A stretch of DNA of 64,000 bases, taken from the NCBI GenBank assembly GCA_017525605.1, contig JAFXSM010000042.1, forward strand, positions 62,001-126,000, written 5' to 3'. Of this stretch, positions 29,297-37,225 are shown in pieces (position 1 is the first letter of the stretch; each line of letters begins with the position of its first letter). Both the position numbers and the translations under genes were made by a program. Origin of the DNA: Treponema sp. GTDB lineage: Bacteria > Spirochaetota > Spirochaetia > Treponematales > Treponemataceae. Under the pieces are notes generated by a model, which was given only the letters and a program-made list of their open reading frames with translations, did not search any database and had not been told where the DNA came from.

Positions 29297-31063
29297 TTAC
29301 AGCTCCGCATCCCCGTCCGAGCAATGCACTACGGCGAGATTGCACCACTTGTGCCAGTCCTCGCCTTTTTCCATAGCGCGCCATTGTGCAACAGTTCCGG
29401 CAAACGCAAGGTTTGAAAGATTGTGGCAGCCGAAGAAAGTGCGGTCATCAATTTCCGTAAGGCTTTGGGGCAATTTCACGCTTTTCAGGTTGAAGCAGTT
29501 CTCGAACACGCCCTCACAATAAATCAAGCCCTCGCAATACTCATAATCCTCGTAAGCCCTTCTTGAGTTGATGCGCTCAACGCCTTCGTTCATTGCGAAT
29601 CCTTCAACATCCTTGTTGTAGTACGCATACAAAGTCTTTCCATAATAACAATACTCAGGTCGTTTCATCTCTCCGCCGTTGTATTTCACGCTCTTGAGAT
29701 TTGGAGCGTCAAGCCACAAACTTATGAACATGACGCTTGCAGCCCCCTCATCGCCATCAATGACGACTTCGTTCAAGACTTTAGCCTCGTCAAAAACATC
29801 TTGGCTGATGTCAAAATAATCATTTTTTTCAACCAAGCCTTTTGTCAGCACAATCGAAAAAACATTCTCGCTCAGATTGCAAAACTGCCTGAACTCATCG
29901 ACAACCGCATAACGCTGGGCATTTTCGCTCTGCAAAGAGAGCTTGTTCTTTTTGGCGAACGATACGATTTCGAGAACGTCCTTGCTTTTGACCATGCCGA
30001 GAAGCTCTTTCAGCGGGGTGTGCCATTTCTCCGCGCTCTTGTTCGGAAGTTTCAGCTCGATTCCGCCGCGGTTGCACTTCACGCCGATGTACTGGTTCTC
30101 TTTGTCTTCCCATTTCTCCAAGATAATGCCCGACTCTGCGACAATCGCTTCAAGCACGCTTTTTGCGCCGACTTTTGAAATTTCGCTTTTCTTTTCTGCT
30201 TTGAGTTTCTGAGTTTCGATATGCTCTTTCACAGTATCGATGATTTTCTGAACTGTCTTTTCGTTTTTGTCTTTTGTTTTATGAAAATCAATTCCTTTCC
30301 ACGATTTCGGCAACGCCTTTACAGCACAGCCCGATTCAAAGCTCACGCTTTCTGCATACGGCAGACAACTCGAACCAAAGAACGCATCACCGCCAATAGA
30401 TTTGATGAACGACGGCACGACGACGTTTTTTGTAAAGCAGCGAATGAGTTTCTTGGTCTTTTTGTTGTAGAGCATACCGTTCTCGAAAGCGAAATGCGGG
30501 GATTTCACTTCGATTTTGACTTTCCGCCACAAGCCGCAGAATGCAAAATCGTCGATTTCAGAAACATCTTTGCCAATCACGAGAGTTTCAAGCGCATAAA
30601 AATTTTCGAATGCTCTTTGCGGAATTTTTTCCACGCCGCCAGAAATCTCAATGTGCTTTATGTAATTAGTGTCGAACATCGTGCGGTAGCCCGCAAGCAG
30701 ATTGTCCTCCAGAGGCGGTATCACAACGCATTCAAGAGATTTGCAGCCCTGGAACGCGCGGCTTCCAATCCTGCATCCGATCGGGATTTCCACGCTCGAA
30801 AGCGACATGCAATTTTTGAACGACTGCGCACCGATTGCAGTAACGCTTTTTGGGATTTTCACCGACTTTAGGGAAGCGCAGCCAGCAAACGAAAACTCGC
30901 CCAAAACTTTGCAGGACGAGTTTATCGTCACGCTCTCAAGTTTGTCGCAGCCTTCAAACGCATGGGTGCGAACACGCAAGATGTCCTCGGGAAAGACAAC
31001 ATCCACCGCGTTTTTGTCGCACGAAACAATATCGCCGTTCTCAATCTTCAAAATGTCTGGCAT
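29297..31063 (-). CDS. BspA-type leucine-rich repeat protein
   Basis: About 588 residues from ATG 31063 (GGAGAA upstream). It opens with MPDILKIENGDIVSC, matching the start of the neighbouring LRR protein. LRR_5 repeats (FEGCDKLESVTI, FAGCASLKSVKIPKSVTAIG, FKNCMSLSSVEIP) fill about residues 20-235. A non-repeat middle region (about 235-430) is Lys/Glu-rich and partly coiled coil. More repeats appear at about 430-580 (FENCFNLKSVKLPQSLTEID; FFGCHNLSNLAFAGTVAQW). No signal peptide or anchor is visible, so unlike BspA itself it may be cytoplasmic. It is 40 bases downstream of the second LRR gene, likely one operon. Confidence 0.88.
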   Translation of the reverse strand: MPDILKIENGDIVSCDKNAVDVVFPEDILRVRTHAFEGCDKLESVTINSSCKVLGEFSFAGCASLKSVKIPKSVTAIGAQSFKNCMSLSSVEIPIGCRIGSRAFQGCKSLECVVIPPLEDNLLAGYRTMFDTNYIKHIEISGGVEKIPQRAFENFYALETLVIGKDVSEIDDFAFCGLWRKVKIEVKSPHFAFENGMLYNKKTKKLIRCFTKNVVVPSFIKSIGGDAFFGSSCLPYAESVSFESGCAVKALPKSWKGIDFHKTKDKNEKTVQKIIDTVKEHIETQKLKAEKKSEISKVGAKSVLEAIVAESGIILEKWEDKENQYIGVKCNRGGIELKLPNKSAEKWHTPLKELLGMVKSKDVLEIVSFAKKNKLSLQSENAQRYAVVDEFRQFCNLSENVFSIVLTKGLVEKNDYFDISQDVFDEAKVLNEVVIDGDEGAASVMFISLWLDAPNLKSVKYNGGEMKRPEYCYYGKTLYAYYNKDVEGFAMNEGVERINSRRAYEDYEYCEGLIYCEGVFENCFNLKSVKLPQSLTEIDDRTFFGCHNLSNLAFAGTVAQWRAMEKGEDWHKWCNLAVVHCSDGDAEL

Positions 31064-31103
31064 AAAATCAGTTCTCCAAAATAAAATTCCTTTCTGCAAT
31101 ATT

Positions 31104-32546
31104 CTAAAGCGGAATCACGCCGTCGGTGCATTTCACGCTCGTTATTTTCGAGTCGTTTGCCCAGTCAACTTTATCTATGGAGTTCCATTGAGCCTTCGTC
31201 CCGCAGAATTCAATTGTTTCAAGCAAAATGCAATTACAGAACGCAAATGCGCCTATTTTTTTGACACTGTCAGGAATTGTCACGAACTTAAGCGATTTGC
31301 AATAGGCAAATGAAAATTCCATGATTTCATAGACGCTAGCCGGAATTATCACAGATTCGAGCGATGCAGAATCCTTGAATGCTCCAACTTCAATCCTTGT
31401 AACTCCGTCGGGAATTATGATTGTGCTGTTCTGACTTGTGAAATATTGAAGGCTGTTATCTCTGAGTACGACTCCGTTCTTTATGGTGATGTTCGGATGG
31501 GAAAACTGATTTATATCGCAATTCATGAACGCCGCATAGCAAATTATCCGAACGCTATCCGGCATTATCAATGTCTTAAGCGATGTGCAGTCCTTAAAAG
31601 CTTCCCAATCAACCATCCAGACACTCCCCGGAATTGCAACAGATTCAAGCGAGGTGCATCCTTTGAATGAATCTGCTCCGATTTCAAAAACTCCATCAGG
31701 AATTTCCACGGACTTAAGAGTTTTACACCCGGCGACGGCTTCATGACCGATAGCGTTAATCCCCGACAATTCAAGATTCTCCAAACCGTCGTAGCGAATT
31801 TTGTATAATATTCCAATTGCGAAAATTCGCAAGGTGCCTTTTGAATCCGCCTTCATGCGGATTTTGTCATTTCTCGCTTCAGGAATTCTAGCCAGCGACA
31901 ATTTCTGATTTCTTATCACGTCAGAAATATCCGACACGCTTTTTGAACAATCCCCAAAGGCTTCTGCCACTCTCTGAATTTTCGGAAGCCACCTTGAATA
32001 TCTACCACCAAGACTGAAAACGCCAGCATTCCTTCCGATTTTTATGAGGACAATAATCGAGTTCTTCTTGCTCGAGAGAATTTCAACTGAAGAATCCTCG
32101 AATTTTTCAAGCAAAGTTCCGATTAACGAAACTGCCGTTGATTTCTGAACTTCGGCAATCTTCTTGTCCTTAGCAACCTGAAACGCGATTTCCTTGATGT
32201 GAATCCTGAGTTTCGGGCTTCGTTTCACACTTTTGTATGTGGGGCTGTCCTTTGTGCAGACGATTTCGTAATTCGGATTTTTTAAATTCAGAATCTCGAA
32301 CCACACGGACGGAACTTTCTTGAAATCGTCCGCAAGCACAATTTTTGAAAGCGACATGCAGTTTATGAACGCCATTTTGCTGATACGAACGACGCTGCTT
32401 GGGATTATCAAAGTTTCAAGCTTAGTGCATCTTCGGAACGCCATCCAAGTGATTTCTTTTACGCCGTCGGGAATCGTGACGCTCGTCGCTTTCTCGTCCG
32501 TGCATTTTTTCAGCACGCCGTTTTCAATCTGAAAAATGTCTGCCAT
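31104..32546 (-). CDS. BspA-type leucine-rich repeat protein
   Basis: 480 residues, start MADIFQIENGVLKKC with AGGAGAG upstream. The first repeats (VKEITWMAFRRCTKLETLIIPSS; FINCMSLSKIVL) are at about residues 25-75, then a ~130-residue non-repeat region with Lys-rich helices, then a second block (about 230-470) of at least six LRR_5 units such as FKGCTSLESVAIPGSV and FAYCKSLKFVTIPDSV. It ends in a WxxxxKVDWANDSKI-type cap like that of its neighbour. There is no signal peptide. The shared domain order with the downstream gene indicates tandem duplication. An R1 hairpin sits 23 bases upstream of the ATG. Confidence 0.88.
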   Translation of the reverse strand: MADIFQIENGVLKKCTDEKATSVTIPDGVKEITWMAFRRCTKLETLIIPSSVVRISKMAFINCMSLSKIVLADDFKKVPSVWFEILNLKNPNYEIVCTKDSPTYKSVKRSPKLRIHIKEIAFQVAKDKKIAEVQKSTAVSLIGTLLEKFEDSSVEILSSKKNSIIVLIKIGRNAGVFSLGGRYSRWLPKIQRVAEAFGDCSKSVSDISDVIRNQKLSLARIPEARNDKIRMKADSKGTLRIFAIGILYKIRYDGLENLELSGINAIGHEAVAGCKTLKSVEIPDGVFEIGADSFKGCTSLESVAIPGSVWMVDWEAFKDCTSLKTLIMPDSVRIICYAAFMNCDINQFSHPNITIKNGVVLRDNSLQYFTSQNSTIIIPDGVTRIEVGAFKDSASLESVIIPASVYEIMEFSFAYCKSLKFVTIPDSVKKIGAFAFCNCILLETIEFCGTKAQWNSIDKVDWANDSKITSVKCTDGVIPL

Positions 32547-32568
32547 AAAAAAGAAGCTCTCCTATTTT

Positions 32569-32604
32569 ACCCGTGAAGGTACGAGCACATGCTAGTGCCG
32601 TGAC
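32569..32604 (-). repeat. R1 hairpin, short copy A
   Basis: On the minus strand: GTCAC then GGCACTAGC-ATGT-GCTCGTACC, the R1 stem-B hairpin with one mismatch, and a short piece of the flank. Stem A is missing. It lies between the divergent LRR and ankyrin genes. Confidence 0.6.
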
Positions 32605-32668
32605 TTACAAATTGCAATGTAGTGACTTTCGATTTATAGTTTTAATCTAAAAAAGGTAGGAGAAAAAA

Positions 32669-34123
32669 ATGGGTGAAGCACTTGGAGAGGCTCTGCTTAA
32701 AGGGCTCATGTTTGTTGGATATCTGATGCTGACAGCCGGTATTGCGGCTCTTGCAGGAATTGTCGGATTCTTTGCGTTTCTTGGAAAAGCGTTTACCGTG
32801 GTGAAAGTCACGAAAATCATTGCAGCCGTGTGCGCGGGACTTTTCGCGCTTCCGTTCGTGCTCGGCGGACTAAGTGCGCTCGGAGACTCGGCAGAAAGAA
32901 GCCGTGAAGAAGCCGAAGCATCAAGGCGGTACAAAGAGCAGCGGACGAAGCTCATTCTCGCGGTCGAAAGCGGCAACATTAAAAAAGTAGAAAAACTTTT
33001 GAAAAAAGGAAGCGACCCGAACGAAGTGAAAAACGGCCGGACTGCGCTTTCCGTTGCGTGCGGAGAATATCCGAAAGAAGAAATCCAGGTTTATGATGAC
33101 ATTGTAGAACTTCTCCTTAATGCAGGCGCGGATGCAAATTCTGCTCCCGAAACGAACGAACTTCTAAGGCGGAAAGGGGAATACACAGGAGTAATCGCAA
33201 AAAAATCGCGGCCTATTCTTTTTGCGATACATAACAGGCGTGACGGTGCGCTTCGACTTCTTATTGAGCATGGTGCTGAAATCAACAGCTACAATCCGGA
33301 TACGCACGAGGGATACAGTTTCATGCCGGTTCAGTCCGCGCTTAGGAACGGCTCCTACAAATGCGCGGAGATTCTTCTGGAAGCGGGAGCGAAAACGGGA
33401 TATTACATGTACGGCTACAACGACAGTGTCGAAAACAAGACGCTCATAGCTGAACTTTTCGACGGGCCAGAGAGCGAGAAAACGCAGCCCGTCAAAATGC
33501 ACATTCTGGAAATGCTCCTTGAAAAAGGAATCGACGTGAACGAAGCCGAAGAAAAAGGAAGAACTGCATTGCACTATGCCGTAACGTGGAACTGGTCGGA
33601 ACTGCGCATTCCGCTCGCGGAAAAACTTGTGGAAGCAGGCGCAAACGTAAACGCGACCGACAACGAAGGCAACACGCCGCTGATGACAGCTTCAGATAGA
33701 TATGACTACATTCCTCAGATTGAATTTTTGTGCTCGCACGGTGCCGATATTTCTCTGAAAAACAAAGCCGGAAAAACCGCGCTCGACATTTTTTTGGAAA
33801 ACCACGCCTCGAATTCTCAAAAGGAACGACCGGAGTACACCAGAGCAATCGAACTTCTGACTCCAAAGAAAATCTCTTCGTCCGAAAAAAACGAACAAAT
33901 CAAACAAACCGATGAATTGAAAATTTCCGCAAATGAAACTTTCGTGACAGAAATCGCAACTCCAGCTGATGAAAAACTCATCGCAAAAGCCGATGCTCTT
34001 TCGGAAAATGATTTTTCAGAAGGCAACCTTCCAGAACAAAAAGCAAAAACCGAACACACCCCCGCCGCCCCCGCCGCCCCCGCCGCCCACATCGAACTCG
34101 ACGACATGAGCGACAACTGGTAA
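32669..34123 (+). CDS. Membrane-anchored ankyrin repeat protein
   Basis: 484 residues. Two N-terminal membrane helices (about 10-37 and 44-70) are followed by a charged helix and about six to seven ankyrin repeats (about 95-390; for example GRTALHYAVTWNW, NEGNTPLMTASD, KAGKTALDIFLENHA, and repeated LLLNAGADAN-type turns). The tail (about 390-484) is disordered, rich in Glu, Lys and Ala, with an Ala-Ala-Pro run coded by a short CCGCC-based repeat. AGGAG precedes the ATG. Its partner proteins are unknown. Confidence 0.87.
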   Translation: MGEALGEALLKGLMFVGYLMLTAGIAALAGIVGFFAFLGKAFTVVKVTKIIAAVCAGLFALPFVLGGLSALGDSAERSREEAEASRRYKEQRTKLILAVESGNIKKVEKLLKKGSDPNEVKNGRTALSVACGEYPKEEIQVYDDIVELLLNAGADANSAPETNELLRRKGEYTGVIAKKSRPILFAIHNRRDGALRLLIEHGAEINSYNPDTHEGYSFMPVQSALRNGSYKCAEILLEAGAKTGYYMYGYNDSVENKTLIAELFDGPESEKTQPVKMHILEMLLEKGIDVNEAEEKGRTALHYAVTWNWSELRIPLAEKLVEAGANVNATDNEGNTPLMTASDRYDYIPQIEFLCSHGADISLKNKAGKTALDIFLENHASNSQKERPEYTRAIELLTPKKISSSEKNEQIKQTDELKISANETFVTEIATPADEKLIAKADALSENDFSEGNLPEQKAKTEHTPAAPAAPAAHIELDDMSDNW

Positions 34124-34148
34124 GGGGTGATTTTCGATGTTATCGTAC

Positions 34149-35450
34149 TTAGTCCGTGTACAATCGATATCTCACATAATTGTTTTCAACAGAACTGTAT
34201 GCTTTGCTCACTGCCAGAATATAGTATCCTGAATTTTCTGCCGTGAATGAGTTGAATTCCGTATCATCTGTGAACAGTTCCGTTTCTCCAGTGTCCGAGC
34301 AATAAATCCAGGCTATTCCATCTGTATATGATAATGACGAATAAATCGACGAATTCTGTTTTGTCTCGCTGTCATACCAACGTAGACGATAAGTTCTGCC
34401 TTTTGTCGCATAGAATTTCTGGTAACTGACAGTTGTAGAAGAACTGAACAACAGACTTGTCAAATCTGTGTAAGAAGTTCCGACACCTGTCTGAACGGTG
34501 ATTGTCGAATTTACTTTGTATGATGTTGGCACCACATAGGCACGCAAGGCGATGTATCCAGAAGTTGTTGGCGATATTTCGATTTTGTAGCTGCCGCTGC
34601 CGTCGCCTGTCGTCTTGAAATGTCCTGTCGAAGTGATTGTGTCAAAAAGGGAATTGTTTTTATAAACTTTTGGCGAAGCAGTTCCAGCCGTGCGGTGGTT
34701 GTCAGCGCAAATTGAAACATACGAGTCGTTTTTAGAGTCATAATACTGCAAATTCAGAATGTATCCTGATGAAACAGTGAAAGTATATGATTTTGTAGAA
34801 CCTGCACTGACATATTCTTCCTTGTAATCAGAAATGTCTGTCGTATGGCAGTTTCCGAGTGTCAGTGTTGTTGAAGTCGGCGTGTAAGTTCCTGTTCCTG
34901 AATTTCCTGAGCCGGAACTTGAGCTTGCGGTGTGATGTTCGTACAGAGTGAGTGAGCAGCTGCCGGAGCAGGTTACTGTCAGCTTGAACGAGCATGTGGA
35001 TGAATTATTTGCCTTGAGTTTTAGGTACACGAGACCTGACTTTTTAGGATAGACAGACTTTCCGCTTATGTCGGTCATTGAGAAATAGTATTGGCTATTT
35101 GAACTGTTGTCGGTTCCGGCAGAAACATTGAGAGTTCCGATTGTTGTCGTCCATGTTATGTAATAAGTGTTGTATGAGGAAGCATAGAACGTGTAGATGT
35201 AATATTCTTCCGAACCGCTCACCGTGCCGCTTATGGAATTAGATTCTGAGGAAGTGTTATTTCCGTCATTGCTGGTTTTTCCGCTGTTTCCGCTGTCAGG
35301 AGTCAGTCCGATGTTGCCTGCCAGTTCCTCCCATTTATCCGAATTTTTTTCGTTGAGAGAATTTGCGCATGAAAAGAGCAGAAAAATGCCGAACGAAAAT
35401 ATGATGAGACAAATTTCAGACAAGATAGAAAATTTACGCTTGCTAATCAT
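34149..35450 (-). CDS. Beta-rich lipoprotein of unknown function
   Basis: 433 residues. There is a basic N-terminus, hydrophobic signal and lipobox (LLFSC, Cys near residue 28), then a Ser/Gly/Asn-rich linker. At least three beta-rich units follow, each with patterns such as YYIYTFYASSYNTYYITW, and YTFTVSSGYILNLQYYDS, and KFYATKGRTYRLRWYDSE. They resemble bacterial pre-peptidase C-terminal-like sandwich folds, but the match is by pattern only. AGGAGG overlaps the stop of the upstream PEGA gene, so the two are co-translated. Confidence 0.75.
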   Translation of the reverse strand: MISKRKFSILSEICLIIFSFGIFLLFSCANSLNEKNSDKWEELAGNIGLTPDSGNSGKTSNDGNNTSSESNSISGTVSGSEEYYIYTFYASSYNTYYITWTTTIGTLNVSAGTDNSSNSQYYFSMTDISGKSVYPKKSGLVYLKLKANNSSTCSFKLTVTCSGSCSLTLYEHHTASSSSGSGNSGTGTYTPTSTTLTLGNCHTTDISDYKEEYVSAGSTKSYTFTVSSGYILNLQYYDSKNDSYVSICADNHRTAGTASPKVYKNNSLFDTITSTGHFKTTGDGSGSYKIEISPTTSGYIALRAYVVPTSYKVNSTITVQTGVGTSYTDLTSLLFSSSTTVSYQKFYATKGRTYRLRWYDSETKQNSSIYSSLSYTDGIAWIYCSDTGETELFTDDTEFNSFTAENSGYYILAVSKAYSSVENNYVRYRLYTD

Positions 35451-35460
35451 ACTTCACCTC

Positions 35461-37143
35461 CTAGTCATGGGTATCGAATGCCCAGCCAAAGCAAACTCCA
35501 AAGCTGTCAGTGTAACCGCAGCCGTCCATCTTTCTAAGCTTGTAATAACCGCCAATCATAAAATGGTCAAACACGATGTCCGCTCCGACTGTCCAGCTCA
35601 GGACAAGTCCGCTTGGCGAGTCAACTTTAGAATCAGAATCAATAGTGCAGTTGTAATATCCAAGACCGAAATGAGTGTATGGGCGCAGCATGTGCCAGTT
35701 GAAGCTTCCGCCCAGCATGAATTCCAAATCCCAGAAATAGAAGCCGTCCGTTTTAGTTGAATTCTTGTAGTCGCCTTCGAAATGCGTTATGAGGGCGTCA
35801 ATCGCAAGTCCGCCGTAAATGTGCTTTCCGCCGAAGAATGTGCTTATGCCGATGTCCGTTCCTTTGTAGAATGGACCTGACACGCTTCCTATGTCGAAGA
35901 AAATGCCCGAGCTTCTTGCCCGCTGCGCGTAATTTTTAATCGATTTATCGACCGTCACCGTAACAGTTTCAGAATAACCGCCTGCCGTAATTGTTGCCGT
36001 GTAAATTCCTTCATCAACAGGAGAACCGTCTATCTTTCCGTCCCAGTCAACTTTTGTGTCCCATGTCGTGAAATTGCCTTTCCAAGTTGCAACAGTCTTT
36101 CCAGACGCATCTTTTATGACGAGATTTCCTTCTTCTGGCGCGGTGACGGAAATCTTGTACGTAACGGAATTCAGCCTCTTTGAATTATTAGGATTGAAAC
36201 TCTCGTGGTTAACCGAGAACGAAGTTATCTTGAACGGACATTTGTCCATCGTCATCGAATGATACGTCGTCTGGTTTCTTCTTATGGTTACATATTCCGA
36301 CTTGTCATAATAGCCGAACGCGCGTGTCTTGATTAAATGACTGCCTTCATCGATTTCTTCATTGTATTTTGAAATTGACGAGCCGTCGCAAAAAGCAATT
36401 GCCGACGAAGGTGTTGTTGAAAGATTCAGATAGCCGGAAATTTTCTCAAGCGTGGCGTATCGGGTATATTCATAATTCGCGTCGAATTTCTCATATTTTG
36501 AGTAAACTGAATAATGCTTTTTAGTCACCTTTATAGTGTGATATCCCGGCTCAATATCGCGAAGTGTTAAAGGTGTTGTTCCTTTGTACACTGAGTCTAG
36601 ATAGACTTCCGCACCATAGACGTTCGCATCAACTTTTACGTCCGCACCGACAAATGTTGCAGTCAGAGTGTAAGTTGTACCTGCAGAAAGATAGAAAGAA
36701 CCTGTTTGGTCATTGTAGTTGTTCTTCGATACTCTGACGTAGTGATTTCCTGGTGAAACGTTGTTTATCGTGAGCGGTGTCGTTCCCTTGTATGAACCGT
36801 CAAGATAGACGCTCGCACCTGATATATTTGCTTTGACAACGACAGTGCCTGTAGTTGGAAGAGCCTCCATATACGCATGAATGTTCATGGTATGTCCGGC
36901 TGCAATCCATGCGGAATTTGTGTAATCGTAATATCCATACTTCGTTATTTTGATGCTGTGGGTAACGCTAGAAGTGACCGTTGCCGTGTATGGAGTTGTT
37001 CCGACCAACCTTCCGTCAATATAAATCAATGCGCCGTAGACATTCGAAGTGATGTTGAAATATCCGACATTGGCTGCAAATGCTGACGGTGCGATAAAAA
37101 GAGAGCAGATGAGAATGCAAAATAGCCTGATTCGTTTTTTCAT
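35461..37143 (-). CDS. Exported PEGA-domain protein with C-terminal barrel-like domain
   Basis: 560 residues. The signal peptide (about 1-23, AFA cleavage) is followed by four PEGA-type repeats (about 25-300), two with the hallmark YLDGSYKGTTPLT and YLDSVYKGTTPLT. A FlgD-like Ig segment (about 315-405; VTAPEEGNLVIKDASGKTVATW) comes next. The last ~150 residues alternate aromatic strands (GISTFFGGKHIYGGLAIDA; YTHFGLGYYNC; VFDHFMIGGYYKL), as in a small outer-membrane beta barrel. An envelope-associated role is inferred. AAGGAGG precedes the ATG. It is co-transcribed with the lipoprotein at 34149-35450. Confidence 0.85.
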   Translation of the reverse strand: MKKRIRLFCILICSLFIAPSAFAANVGYFNITSNVYGALIYIDGRLVGTTPYTATVTSSVTHSIKITKYGYYDYTNSAWIAAGHTMNIHAYMEALPTTGTVVVKANISGASVYLDGSYKGTTPLTINNVSPGNHYVRVSKNNYNDQTGSFYLSAGTTYTLTATFVGADVKVDANVYGAEVYLDSVYKGTTPLTLRDIEPGYHTIKVTKKHYSVYSKYEKFDANYEYTRYATLEKISGYLNLSTTPSSAIAFCDGSSISKYNEEIDEGSHLIKTRAFGYYDKSEYVTIRRNQTTYHSMTMDKCPFKITSFSVNHESFNPNNSKRLNSVTYKISVTAPEEGNLVIKDASGKTVATWKGNFTTWDTKVDWDGKIDGSPVDEGIYTATITAGGYSETVTVTVDKSIKNYAQRARSSGIFFDIGSVSGPFYKGTDIGISTFFGGKHIYGGLAIDALITHFEGDYKNSTKTDGFYFWDLEFMLGGSFNWHMLRPYTHFGLGYYNCTIDSDSKVDSPSGLVLSWTVGADIVFDHFMIGGYYKLRKMDGCGYTDSFGVCFGWAFDTHD

Positions 37144-37163
37144 AAGCTCCTCCTTATTATGTG

Positions 37164-37202
37164 AACCTCGAAAAGCAATTTAGCTTTTCGAGGTTTTTTT
37201 AT
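37164..37202 (+). terminator. Hairpin with plus-strand T-run between two minus-strand genes
   Basis: AACCTCGAAAAGC - 6 bases - GCTTTTCGAGGTT followed by a T-run when read on the plus strand. Both neighbouring genes are on the minus strand, where the same hairpin is preceded by an A-run and has no T-run after it. It may stop antisense transcripts or work weakly in both directions. Confidence 0.6.
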
Positions 37203-37225
37203 TTCATTTGTCGTCTTTCAAGCGA

